NCBI GenBank assembly: GCA_016200665.1
Contig: JACQEG010000032.1
Coordinates: 1 to 33,718 of the forward strand
Reading direction: 5' to 3'
DNA: 33,718 bases
From: Chloroflexota bacterium
Lineage (GTDB): Bacteria; Chloroflexota; Limnocylindria; Limnocylindrales; CSP1-4
Shown here: positions 15,297 to 22,740 of the stretch, piece after piece
Numbering within the stretch: position 1 is the stretch's first letter
Layout of the letters: each line of letters opens with the position of its first letter
Program-made: the position numbers and the translations under genes
The notes under the pieces: generated by a model
Told to the model about the DNA's origin: nothing
What the model saw: the letters and a program-made list of their open reading frames with translations, nothing else
Databases searched by the model: none

Positions 15297-15309
15297 GCGC
15301 CCGCCCGAG

Positions 15310-15717
15310 CTACGCGGAGTGGGTCCGGCGGGCCAGCGCGGCGAGAACCTTGGTCCGGACCTCCGGGAACGTGACGAGCAGCCGGTCGAACTCGAAGTGG
15401 CCGAGCGTCAGGAGCCGGCAGGGGGTGACGCAGATCGCCGTTGCGGATCGCGGCCCGTGCTCGACCAGCGCGACCTCGCCGAGGAAGCCGCCGGCCAGCA
15501 TCGAGCGAACCCGGTGACCCTCCTGCTCGACGTGGACGGTGCCCTCGACGATGACGATGAACTCGTCGCCGGGCTCGCCCTCGCGCATCAGCACCTCGCC
15601 GGCCGGTGCGTCGCGCTCGCGGGCGAGGAGCGCGATCGCCTGGAGGCTGCGCTCGTCGAGATCGGCGAACAGCGGCACGGACCGCAGCAGCGCGGCCTTG
15701 TCGTCGAGTGGCGTCAT
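15310..15717 (-). CDS. Single-domain cyclic nucleotide-binding protein
   Basis: A 135-residue protein consisting only of a CRP-type cyclic nucleotide-binding domain, with no helix-turn-helix or catalytic domain. The phosphate-binding cassette reads FLGEVALVEHGPRSAT, keeping Gly80-Glu81 (ribose) and Arg90 (cyclic phosphate), so it should be able to bind cAMP or cGMP. The ATG at 15717 is preferred to longer starts because the domain begins there and TATCCT lies 8 nt upstream. It is transcribed divergently from an MFS transporter carrying the same kind of domain, with 51 bp between the starts. It may be a nucleotide sensor working through a partner protein, but no partner is shown by sequence. 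Confidence 0.85.
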   Translation of the reverse strand: MTPLDDKAALLRSVPLFADLDERSLQAIALLARERDAPAGEVLMREGEPGDEFIVIVEGTVHVEQEGHRVRSMLAGGFLGEVALVEHGPRSATAICVTPCRLLTLGHFEFDRLLVTFPEVRTKVLAALARRTHSA

Positions 15718-15725
15718 CGGTCCGG

Positions 15726-15731
15726 AGGATA
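15726..15731 (-). promoter_or_regulatory. -10 TATCCT, leaderless start of CNB protein
   Basis: TATCCT followed by CCGGACCG (8 nt) and the ATG at 15717, with no ribosome site. Confidence 0.5.
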
Positions 15732-15736
15732 GCCCC

Positions 15737-15758
15737 TGCCATCGCGTCGGTCGTGGCA
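15737..15758. promoter_or_regulatory. Inverted repeat TGCCA-N12-TGGCA between divergent CNB genes
   Basis: Perfect 5-bp arms lie between the two divergent -10 elements, the right arm touching the transporter's CATGCT. It could be an operator for a regulator of both genes. It does not match the CRP consensus TGTGA-N6-TCACA. Confidence 0.25.
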
Positions 15759-15762
15759 TGCT
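15757..15762 (+). promoter_or_regulatory. -10-like CATGCT, leaderless start of MFS-CNB gene
   Basis: CATGCT, then CGGGTC, then the GTG at 15769. The match to TATAAT is partial, but the spacing fits the window's leaderless pattern. Confidence 0.4.
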
Positions 15763-15768
15763 CGGGTC

Positions 15769-17427
15769 GTGCGGACCGCCCTGCGCCTGGCTGCCTCGGC
15801 GTTGCGCGACGCGATGGGCAACCCCGGGATCCGCAGCCTCGAGCTCTCATGGCTGCTGTCCACGGCGGCCGACGCCGGCCTCTTCGTCGCCCTCCTCGTC
15901 GTCGCATATGGCCGCGATGGCGTCCTCGCGACCGGGCTGCTCGGCGCGTTCCGGATGGCGCCGGCCATTGTGTCCGGCGCCGCGAGCGGCGCCGCTCTTC
16001 GACGCTGGTCGGGCCGGCGCGTCCTCCTGACCGTGGCGACCGTCAGGCTTGCGGTGGCCCTCCTGGCGGCCGTCGCGATCGCCGGCACGGCGCCGACGCT
16101 CGTCCTGCTGGTCATCGCGGCCGTTGGCGGCGCGGCGGGCGCGCTCGTCCGACCGATCCAGGCGACGCTCATGCCGGCCCTCGCGAGGACGCCCGAGGAG
16201 CTCGTTGCCGCGAACGTCGCGTGGGGCACGGTCGAGGGCGTGGCGACCCTCGCCGGGCCGGCCATCGCGGCCGGGCTGATCGCCACCGGCCAGACCGTCG
16301 GCGTCGCGATCCTGGCGAGCGTGTCCTTCACAGCCGGCGGGCTGGCGGTCATGCGTCTTCGCTTCGAGCAGGCGTCGGATGCCCTCCCGCCGAGCTCGGC
16401 GTCGACGGGGCCGCAGCTGCTCGAGGGGCTTCGCACGCTCCGGCTCCGGCCCGTGGCCGGGTGGTCGATGCTCGGCGTGTTCGCGCAGACGCTGACCCGC
16501 GGCCTCCTCAACGCCCTCGTCGTCGTCGCGGCGATCGAGCTGCTGGGCCTCGGCGACCCCGGCGTCGGGACGTTGAGCGCCGCGATGGGCGTTGGCGGAT
16601 TGCTCGGCGGGCTGTTCGCGATGTCGCTCGTCCGGACGACGAACCTGCTGCCGTCGGCGAGCGTCGCGCTGGCCTTCTGGGGGCTGCCGATCGCCGCGAT
16701 CGGCCTGTCCCCGACCGTCGCGGTGGCGCTCCTCGCAATGGCCGTCATCGGCGTCGCGAACTCGACGTTCGACGTCGCGATCCTCACGATCTTCCAGCGT
16801 GGCTGCTCCAACGAGGAGCGGGCGCCGGTCTTCGGCGTGTTCGAGGCCGTGGCCGGGCTCGGCGTCGTCGGCGGCAGCCTCCTCGGCCCGCTCCTCATCA
16901 CGGTGCTGGGCAATCGCGAGGCGATGGTCGTCAGCGGCGCCATCCTGCCCGTCGTCGCGGTCGCCATCTACGGTCGCGTCGGCCGGATCCCGGAGATCAC
17001 GACCTCCGACGAGCGCGCGGTCGAGCTGCTTCGGCGCGTCCCCGCGTTCGCGGCGCTGCCGCTCACCGGCATCGAGCGGCTGGCGAGCGCGGTCCGGAGC
17101 GAGACCCACGCGGCCGGTCAGACGCTGATGCGCCAGGGCGAGGCTGGCGATCGATTCGTCGTCATCGAGGCCGGCGAGGTCGACGTGTCCGTCGACGGGC
17201 GATGGATCCACCGCCTCGGTCCAGGTGCGGGGATCGGCGAGGTCGCCCTCCTCCGACAGACACCTCGGACCGCGACCGTCGTGGCGGTGACCGACGTCCG
17301 GATCGTCTCGATCGGATCTCGTGACTTCTGCTCCGCCGTGTCGGGTCCGACGGCGCTCGGCCTCATGGAGCGAGTCGTCCGCGAGCGGCTCGCTCGCACC
17401 GGCCCCGGCGCGACCGGGCCAGCCTGA
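15769..17427 (+). CDS. MFS transporter fused to a cyclic nucleotide-binding domain
   Basis: A 552-residue protein with a major facilitator superfamily transporter of about 12 membrane segments (roughly residues 20-405) followed by a CRP-type nucleotide-binding domain (about 420-535). The cassette GIGEVALLRQTPRTAT keeps Gly490-Glu491 and Arg500, so ligand binding is expected. The transporter half resembles the MFS_3/enterobactin-exporter type, but the substrate is unknown. The GTG at 15769 fits both the start of the membrane domain and the -10 six nt upstream. The divergent neighbour is a stand-alone binding domain of the same kind, and a second fusion is at 27015-28844. Gating by a cyclic nucleotide is inferred from domain content. 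Confidence 0.87.
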   Translation: MRTALRLAASALRDAMGNPGIRSLELSWLLSTAADAGLFVALLVVAYGRDGVLATGLLGAFRMAPAIVSGAASGAALRRWSGRRVLLTVATVRLAVALLAAVAIAGTAPTLVLLVIAAVGGAAGALVRPIQATLMPALARTPEELVAANVAWGTVEGVATLAGPAIAAGLIATGQTVGVAILASVSFTAGGLAVMRLRFEQASDALPPSSASTGPQLLEGLRTLRLRPVAGWSMLGVFAQTLTRGLLNALVVVAAIELLGLGDPGVGTLSAAMGVGGLLGGLFAMSLVRTTNLLPSASVALAFWGLPIAAIGLSPTVAVALLAMAVIGVANSTFDVAILTIFQRGCSNEERAPVFGVFEAVAGLGVVGGSLLGPLLITVLGNREAMVVSGAILPVVAVAIYGRVGRIPEITTSDERAVELLRRVPAFAALPLTGIERLASAVRSETHAAGQTLMRQGEAGDRFVVIEAGEVDVSVDGRWIHRLGPGAGIGEVALLRQTPRTATVVAVTDVRIVSIGSRDFCSAVSGPTALGLMERVVRERLARTGPGATGPA

Positions 17428-17457
17428 TGACCCAACCGCCCGCGCGGCCCGAAGGTG

Positions 17458-17463
17458 CAGAAT
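17458..17463 (+). promoter_or_regulatory. -10-like CAGAAT, leaderless start of small membrane protein
   Basis: CAGAAT followed by CCGGTCG (7 nt) and the ATG at 17471, with no ribosome site. Confidence 0.4.
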
Positions 17464-17470
17464 CCGGTCG

Positions 17471-17710
17471 ATGACCGACTCCCCGCCCGTCTCCCTGCCG
17501 CCCGACCCGGAGGCCTATGACTCGCCCAGGGCCGAGCGCGCCCGGGCCCGCGGCCTCTCGGCGCCGTACATTCCCGGCGGACGGGATCCGGATCCCGTCC
17601 GGGCGAAGGCCGAGGAGCGCTTCTACCTCCGCATCCTCGTCGCGATGATCGCGATCGTCGTCCTCGGGGCCTTCGTCCTGGGGGTCGTCGAAAACCTGCT
17701 GCGTGGCTGA
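17471..17710 (+). CDS. Small single-pass membrane protein
   Basis: Function not recognised. The 79-residue product has a hydrophilic Pro/Arg-rich N-terminal half (about 1-48) and one C-terminal membrane helix (ILVAMIAIVVLGAFVLGVV, about 54-72), so it is probably tail-anchored with its N terminus in the cytoplasm. The ATG at 17471 follows a leaderless -10. Its last 8 nt overlap the GTG of the M20 peptidase gene, which supports it as a real, translationally coupled gene. Confidence 0.65.
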   Translation: MTDSPPVSLPPDPEAYDSPRAERARARGLSAPYIPGGRDPDPVRAKAEERFYLRILVAMIAIVVLGAFVLGVVENLLRG

Positions 17711-19142
17711 GCGTCCCTCCGGAGCCCTCGGCGATGCCACGTGGGCGCGCGCCCACGATCGGCTCGTCGCATCACTCCGCGACCTCATCCGCATCCCGTC
17801 GATCAACCCGCCCGATCCGCCCGGTGCGGAGCTCGCCGCGGCGCGCTGGCTCGCGGCGGCGCTGACCGACGCCGGCCTGCAGCCCGAGGTCATGGAGCCC
17901 ATCCCCGGCCGTGGCTCGGTGAGCGCCCGCCTGCGTGGCGACGGATCCGGAGGCGAGCCGCTGCTGCTGCTCTCGCACCTCGACGTCGTCCCCGCCCCGC
18001 CGGATCGCTGGACCCACGATCCGTTCGCGGCCGACGTCGCCGATGGCTACGTCTACGGCCGCGGCGCGGTCGACATGAAGGATCTCGTGGCGATGGAGCT
18101 GGAGGTCGTCCGCCTGCTCGCCGCCGAGGCTCGGGCGGCCGGCCGAGACCCCGCCGCCGACCCGATCCCTGGCCTCCGGCGCGACATCCTGTTCACGTCA
18201 ACCGCCGACGAGGAGGCGGGCGGCCTGGCCGGCGCGGCGTGGCTCGCGGCGAACCGGCCGGAGTTGCTCCTTGCGGCAGCGGCGATCAACGAATCCGGTG
18301 GCGTCTCCGTCGATGTGGGCGGCACCCGTCTCTATCCGATCCAGGTCGCGGAGAAGGGCTACTCGGTCTACCGGCTGACGATCCGCGGGACGTGGGGCCA
18401 CGGCTCGATGCCTCGCCCGGACAACGCGGCCGTCCTCGCGGCGGAGGCGATCACCCGCCTGGCCCAGCCCGGCCCGATCCGCCTGACGGCGACGATGCGG
18501 ACCTTCCTGGAGGGCGCGGCGGCCGCGGTGGAGGCGGGCGCGGGCGCGGGCTCGCCGGCGGCGCGGGCGATGCGTCGCCTCGCATCCGGCGACGAGCGGG
18601 CCTTCGGGGTGGCGCTCGGCGGCGCGTGCTCGCCCGTCTACGTCCGGGCCGCCCGGGCGCTCGTCCGCGACACCGTCTCACCCGACGTCGTCCACGCCGG
18701 CGTGAAGTACAACGTCATCCCCGGTGAGGCGACGATCGACCTCGATGGCCGGCGACTGCCGGGCACGTCGGAGGCCGAGATGCGGCGACAGCTCCTGGAT
18801 CGGCTCGGGCCGGAGCTCGCGGCCGTCGCCACGCTCGAGCTGCTGCTCGACGCCGACGCCGTCGAGGCGCCGATCGACGCCGGGTTGTACGGGGTCCTCG
18901 CCGAGGCGATCACCAGCGCCGATCCCGAGGGGGTGCCGCTGCCGGTGATGGCCCCGTTCGCCACCGACGCCAAGCACCTCGTCAAGCTGGGCGTCCCGGC
19001 CTATGGCTTCTCACCGCTCCGCCAGGACCCGGCCGAGACCTACCTCGACCGGTACCACGGCGTCGATGAGCGCGTCTCGATCGAGGGGCTCCGATGGGGC
19101 CTGCCGGTCCTCTACGATGCGGTTCGGAGGTTCTGCGGATGA
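17703..19142 (+). CDS. M20-family metallopeptidase
   Basis: A 479-residue di-zinc hydrolase of the M20 (ArgE/DapE/carboxypeptidase G2) family that cleaves an amide or peptide bond. Ligands are visible in order: His92 in SHLDVVP with catalytic Asp94, bridging Asp124 in GRGAVDMKD, catalytic and ligand glutamates in TADEEAGG (170-171), a glutamate in NESGG, and the last histidine in DAKHLVKLG. A dimerisation lid occupies about 210-370. No signal peptide is seen, so it should be cytoplasmic. The exact substrate cannot be told; the lack of biosynthetic neighbours argues against a fixed ArgE or DapE role. The GTG at 17703 overlaps the previous gene, and the stop overlaps the cupredoxin start as ATGA. 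Confidence 0.88.
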   Translation: MAERPSGALGDATWARAHDRLVASLRDLIRIPSINPPDPPGAELAAARWLAAALTDAGLQPEVMEPIPGRGSVSARLRGDGSGGEPLLLLSHLDVVPAPPDRWTHDPFAADVADGYVYGRGAVDMKDLVAMELEVVRLLAAEARAAGRDPAADPIPGLRRDILFTSTADEEAGGLAGAAWLAANRPELLLAAAAINESGGVSVDVGGTRLYPIQVAEKGYSVYRLTIRGTWGHGSMPRPDNAAVLAAEAITRLAQPGPIRLTATMRTFLEGAAAAVEAGAGAGSPAARAMRRLASGDERAFGVALGGACSPVYVRAARALVRDTVSPDVVHAGVKYNVIPGEATIDLDGRRLPGTSEAEMRRQLLDRLGPELAAVATLELLLDADAVEAPIDAGLYGVLAEAITSADPEGVPLPVMAPFATDAKHLVKLGVPAYGFSPLRQDPAETYLDRYHGVDERVSIEGLRWGLPVLYDAVRRFCG

Positions 19143-19735
19143 CGTCTGAGCGCCAATCGTCCCATCGACGCTCGCTGGCCCTCGCGGGCCTGGCCGCGAC
19201 AGCCCTGGTCGTGCTCCTCGCCACCGCCGCCCTGGCCGACAGCCCCGCGCCGGGCTCGCCCGCGCCGGGCTCGCCCCAGGCTGGCGCCAGCGGGCCGCCC
19301 AGCGGCGGCAGCAACGCCATCTCGATCGTCCAGAAGACGTTCCAGCCCTCGACGCTGACGGTTCACGTCGGCGACACCGTCACCTGGACCGTGACCGAGG
19401 CGATCAGCGATCCACACTCGGTCACGTCGGGCACCTACAAGGACGCCGCGAGCTCCGGCAAGGACTTCGATTCCGGCGTCAAGCTCAAGAACAACGGCGA
19501 CAGCTTCAGCCACACGTTCGACGCGGCAGGGACCTTCGCGTTCTTCTGCGCCGTCCACCCCGACACGATGTCCGGCACGATCACCGTCGTCGATGCCAGC
19601 GGGTCGGCAGGTGGCGAGGCCGGCGGCGGCATCCCGGTCGAGTCGAAGCTCCTCGCGGCCGGGATCCTCGTCGTCGTGCTGGTCCTGCTCTTCGGCTGGG
19701 CGAGCGTGTACCGCCGGATGAACCCCGGGCACTAG
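19139..19735 (+). CDS. Membrane-anchored cupredoxin (plastocyanin-like)
   Basis: A 198-residue exported blue-copper protein, probably an electron carrier or copper binder on the outer face of the membrane. A signal peptide (about 12-33) is followed by a Pro/Ser/Gly linker with PAPGS repeats, a cupredoxin domain (about 60-152) and a C-terminal membrane anchor (about 170-190). Type 1 copper ligands are His93 in DPHSV, then Cys137, His140 and Met144 in FFCAVHPDTM. Its ATG overlaps the M20 stop (ATGA), indicating coupled translation. No oxidase subunit or redox partner is encoded nearby. The copper ATPase is 5 kb away in a separate unit. Confidence 0.88.
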   Translation: MTSERQSSHRRSLALAGLAATALVVLLATAALADSPAPGSPAPGSPQAGASGPPSGGSNAISIVQKTFQPSTLTVHVGDTVTWTVTEAISDPHSVTSGTYKDAASSGKDFDSGVKLKNNGDSFSHTFDAAGTFAFFCAVHPDTMSGTITVVDASGSAGGEAGGGIPVESKLLAAGILVVVLVLLFGWASVYRRMNPGH

Positions 19736-19743
19736 CCCGCGGC

Positions 19744-20361
19744 TCAGGGCTCCGAGCGGATCAGCCGGCCGCGACGCGAGAGGGCATGCGTCGCCAGTGA
19801 GGCCACGCCCATCGCGACGAGGGCGCGCTCGGGCGTCGGCAGCGTCCGGACCGCGGTCAGGAACTGATCGGCCCGGGCCCGATCCACGGCCCGGAGCAGG
19901 GCCTGGCCGCGGTGCGTCAGGGCGAGCAGCCGCTGGCGGCGATCCTCGGGCTCGGCACGACGCTCGACCAGCCGGCGGCGCACCAGGCCCTCAACGAGGC
20001 GGCTCGTGGCCGACGGCGACCGACCGAGCACCTCGGCCAGCTCGCCGACCGTCGTGCCACCGTCGGCCAGGACGTACAGGGCCGCCAGCTGGGTGAAGCC
20101 GAGGCGCAGGTCGGCCAGCTGCGACGCGAACCCGACGACGAGCTCCCGCCACAGGGCCCGGCCCATGGCCACCCGCTCCGAGATCTGGCGAACGTTCGGC
20201 AGGTGCGGGCCGCGGGCCAGGATCGACGAGCCGAGGTCGGCCTCGAAGCGACGCGCGATCGTCCGGACGGAGGCGGCGCGCGTCGCCGTCCGTCGCGGCG
20301 GTGGCGGCCGAGTATCACTGGCGTCGCCCGGATAGAACGGCTCCGGATGCTCGTCGGTCAT
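19744..20361 (-). CDS. MarR-family transcriptional regulator
   Basis: A 205-residue winged-helix regulator. The core fold covers about residues 60-195: a long dimerisation helix, the helix-turn-helix TVGELAEVLGRSPSATSRLVEGL (written in parts as TVGELAEVLG at 104-113 and SPSATSRLVE at 115-124), and a wing with DRRQRLLALT (140-149). The first 50 residues are a charged, proline-rich extension unusual for the family. It is divergent from fabD with 93 bp between starts, and two similar dyads lie in that gap. MarR-type FabT of streptococci represses fatty-acid synthesis genes, so a similar role is plausible but unproven. The ATG at 20361 has TACCAT six nt upstream. Confidence 0.85.
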   Translation of the reverse strand: MTDEHPEPFYPGDASDTRPPPPRRTATRAASVRTIARRFEADLGSSILARGPHLPNVRQISERVAMGRALWRELVVGFASQLADLRLGFTQLAALYVLADGGTTVGELAEVLGRSPSATSRLVEGLVRRRLVERRAEPEDRRQRLLALTHRGQALLRAVDRARADQFLTAVRTLPTPERALVAMGVASLATHALSRRGRLIRSEP

Positions 20362-20367
20362 CGCCGG

Positions 20368-20373
20368 ATGGTA
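20368..20373 (-). promoter_or_regulatory. -10 TACCAT, leaderless start of marR gene
   Basis: TACCAT, then CCGGCG, then the ATG at 20361, with no ribosome site. Confidence 0.5.
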
Positions 20374-20391
20374 GCCCGCGAGCCCGCGAAC

Positions 20392-20407
20392 GTGTGCAAC
20401 GTCGCAC
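20392..20407. promoter_or_regulatory. Candidate MarR operator 1 in marR-fabD gap
   Basis: GTGTGCAACGTCGCAC is an imperfect dyad of the form GTGYG-N6-CGCAC. It covers the region where the marR -35 would be. Confidence 0.4.
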
Positions 20408-20425
20408 GGATTCCACGCTCGGGAG

Positions 20426-20441
20426 GTGCGAACGGACGCAC
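20426..20441. promoter_or_regulatory. Candidate MarR operator 2 in marR-fabD gap
   Basis: GTGCGAACGGACGCAC has perfect GTGCG/CGCAC arms. It agrees with operator 1 at 11 of 16 positions, is centred 34 bp away, and ends just before the fabD -10. Confidence 0.45.
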
Positions 20442-20443
20442 GA

Positions 20444-20449
20444 TAGGCT
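20444..20449 (+). promoter_or_regulatory. -10 TAGGCT of fabD
   Basis: TAGGCT, then TCTCC (5 nt), then the ATG at 20455. There is no ribosome site, so a leaderless or nearly leaderless message is likely. Confidence 0.4.
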
Positions 20450-20454
20450 TCTCC

Positions 20455-21411
20455 ATGACCAGCCTCGCATACGTCTTCCCCGGCCAGGGCTCGCAATCGG
20501 TCGGCATGGGCCAGGCGCTCGCCGCGTCGTCGCCCGCCGCGGCCGCCGTGTTCGCCGAGGCCGATGCCGCCCTCGGCGAGCCCCTGACGCGGCTCGCCTG
20601 GGACGGGCCGGAGGATGACCTCAACCGGACCGAGCAGGCCCAGCCGGCGCTGCTCGCCGCCTCGATGGCCTACCTGGCCGTCCTTCGCGAGCGGGCGGCC
20701 GGCGAGGTCGCCGCGCCGACGTTCATGGCCGGCCACTCGATGGGCCAGTACTCGGCGATGGTCGCGGCTGGGGTCATCTCGCTCGCCGATGGCATCCGCC
20801 TGGTCCGCGAACGGGGCCGGCTGATGCAGGCCAGCGGCTCCGGGCGGGACGGCGCCATGGCCGCGATCCTCGGCCTCGACGACGCGGCCCTGCCCGAGCT
20901 CGTCCGGCAGGCGAGCGCCCATGGCGTCTTCGGCGTCGCGAACCGCAACGCGCCGGGGCAGGTCGTGGTCTCCGGCGAGCGGGCCGCGATCGACGCGGCG
21001 GCCGAGATCGCGAAGTCGCTCGGCGCCAGGCGCGCCATCGTCCTGCCCGTCTCCGTGGCCGCCCACTCGCCGCTCATGGCCGACGCCGCCGCCCGGATGC
21101 GGGAGGTCCTCGCCTCGGTCGAGTTCCACGATCCGTCCGTGCCACTCCTCGCGAATGCCGACGCGCGGCCGCTGACGACCGCGGAAGCGTGTCGCGCGGA
21201 GCTGGTCGAGCACCTGACCACCGGCGTCGACTGGGTCCGCGCCGTCGAATCGATGCACGACGCCGGCGTCACGACCTTCGTCGAGGTCGGGCCCGGCAAG
21301 GTCCTCACGAACCTCATCAAGCGGATTGCGCCCGACGCGACCGCCTGGGCCCTCGACGAGCCCGGCGCCCCGGACCGCTTCGCCCTGCCCACCCCGTCCG
21401 TCCCCGCCTAG
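20455..21411 (+). CDS. fabD: Malonyl-CoA:ACP transacylase
   Basis: A 318-residue FabD, moving malonyl from CoA to acyl carrier protein for type II fatty-acid synthesis in the cytoplasm. The start AYVFPGQGSQSVGMG is diagnostic. The nucleophile is Ser95 in GHSMGQYSA, the carboxylate-binding arginine is Arg120 in VRERGRLMQ, and the catalytic histidine is His204 in VAAHSPLM. Length is normal. It is followed 23 nt later by fabF, so the two are probably cotranscribed. No acpP, fabG or fabH is within the window. Promoter dyads suggest control by the divergent MarR protein. Confidence 0.95.
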   Translation: MTSLAYVFPGQGSQSVGMGQALAASSPAAAAVFAEADAALGEPLTRLAWDGPEDDLNRTEQAQPALLAASMAYLAVLRERAAGEVAAPTFMAGHSMGQYSAMVAAGVISLADGIRLVRERGRLMQASGSGRDGAMAAILGLDDAALPELVRQASAHGVFGVANRNAPGQVVVSGERAAIDAAAEIAKSLGARRAIVLPVSVAAHSPLMADAAARMREVLASVEFHDPSVPLLANADARPLTTAEACRAELVEHLTTGVDWVRAVESMHDAGVTTFVEVGPGKVLTNLIKRIAPDATAWALDEPGAPDRFALPTPSVPA

Positions 21412-21434
21412 CGTCCCAAGGAGCTCCACCCACC

Positions 21435-22709
21435 GTGCGCACACCCGACTACCAGCGCCGCGTCGTCGTCACCGGTCTCGGCGTCGTCAGCCCCGTCGGC
21501 AACGACAAGGCCACCGCCTGGTCGAACCTCGTCAATGGCAACTCCGGCCTCGGCGAGATCACCCGCTTCGACGTCTCCGCCTACGACCACAAGTTCGGCG
21601 GCGAGGTCCACGACTTCGACGCCTCGGCCTGGATGGAGCCCAAGGCGGTCCGCCGCAGCGAGCGCGAGATGCATTTCGGCGTCTCGGCCGCGAAGCAGGC
21701 GATCGCCGATTCCGGCTTCGAGATCACGGACGAGAACCGAACCGACGTCGGGGTCGTCTTCGGCTCCGGCGCCGGCGGCCAGCTGCTCATGATCGAGAGC
21801 TACATCACGCTCAAGGAGCGCGGCGCCAACCGGGTCCCGCCGACGTTCATCGCGAATGCCCTCGTCGACTCGACGTCCGGGATGATCGCCATCGAGACCG
21901 GCGCGATCGGACACAACGTGGCGATGGTCTCGGCCTGCGCGACGGGCACCCACAACGTGGCCGAGGGCGCGGAGGCGATCCGCCGCGGCGACTGCATCGC
22001 GGTCATCAGCGGCTCCACGGAGGCCCCGCTCATCGAGGTCGCCCACGCCGGCTTCGAGAACATGCGTGGCCTCGGGATGCCGCGCCCGGGCGAGCCGATC
22101 CAGACGGTCTCGCGGCCGTTCGACCTGACCCGCAACGGCTTCGTGCTCGGCGAGGGCGCCGGCTCGCTGTTCCTCGAGGACCTCGAGCTGGCAAAGGCCC
22201 GCGGCGCACACATCTACGCCGAGATCGTCGGCTACGGCTCCGCGGCCGACGGGTTCGACATGATCCAGCCGATCGAGGGTGGCAGTGGCTCCGCTCGGGC
22301 GATGCGGATGGCCGTGGAGCGGCGCGGCGTGCCCGCGGACGAGGTCGACCTCATCAACCCCCACGGCACCTCGACCCCGGTCGGCGACGTCCGCGAGGCC
22401 CAGGCGATCTGGACGGTCTTCGGCGATCGGGCCGCCGGCGCGCGGCGCTCGCTCGCGATCTCCGGGACGAAGTCGATGACCGGCCACATGATGGGCGCGG
22501 CGGGGGCCTTCGAGGCCTTCGCGACGGTGATGTCGGTCGCGGAGCAGACCGTGCCCGGGACGCTGAACTACCGCGACGCCGACCCGGAATGCGACCTGTG
22601 GGTCGTCGACGAGACCATTCCCATGCCGATCCGCTACGCCCTCTCGAACAACATCGGCCTCGGCGGCCACAACGGCGCGGTCATCTTCAAGCGCTACGAC
22701 GGCGACTGA
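21435..22709 (+). CDS. fabF: Beta-ketoacyl-ACP synthase II (first copy)
   Basis: A 424-residue KAS II condensing enzyme that elongates acyl-ACP with malonyl-ACP. The Cys-His-His set is complete: Cys168 in SACATGTHN, His310 in NPHGTSTPVGD and His351 in MTGHMMGAAGA. The N-terminal RRVVVTGLGVVSPVGND is typical. The GTG at 21435 starts this motif, and AAGGAG lies about 12 nt upstream, so it is translated from the fabD transcript. The ACP gene usually found between fabD and fabF is absent. A second, more diverged paralogue follows 31 nt later. Confidence 0.95.
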   Translation: MRTPDYQRRVVVTGLGVVSPVGNDKATAWSNLVNGNSGLGEITRFDVSAYDHKFGGEVHDFDASAWMEPKAVRRSEREMHFGVSAAKQAIADSGFEITDENRTDVGVVFGSGAGGQLLMIESYITLKERGANRVPPTFIANALVDSTSGMIAIETGAIGHNVAMVSACATGTHNVAEGAEAIRRGDCIAVISGSTEAPLIEVAHAGFENMRGLGMPRPGEPIQTVSRPFDLTRNGFVLGEGAGSLFLEDLELAKARGAHIYAEIVGYGSAADGFDMIQPIEGGSGSARAMRMAVERRGVPADEVDLINPHGTSTPVGDVREAQAIWTVFGDRAAGARRSLAISGTKSMTGHMMGAAGAFEAFATVMSVAEQTVPGTLNYRDADPECDLWVVDETIPMPIRYALSNNIGLGGHNGAVIFKRYDGD

Positions 22710-22727
22710 TTCCCGGCCGGGCGCGGC

Positions 22728-22733
22728 TACAAT
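22728..22733 (+). promoter_or_regulatory. -10 TACAAT, leaderless start of second fabF
   Basis: TACAAT, then CCGCCCG (7 nt), then the ATG at 22741. It is one mismatch from TATAAT and gives the second synthase its own promoter inside the fab cluster. Confidence 0.55.
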
Positions 22734-22740
22734 CCGCCCG

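Noticed and set aside
15737-15758. CRP binding site between the CNB genes
   Set aside because: The arms TGCCA/TGGCA and 12-bp spacing do not fit TGTGA-N6-TCACA. It is kept only as a low-confidence dyad.
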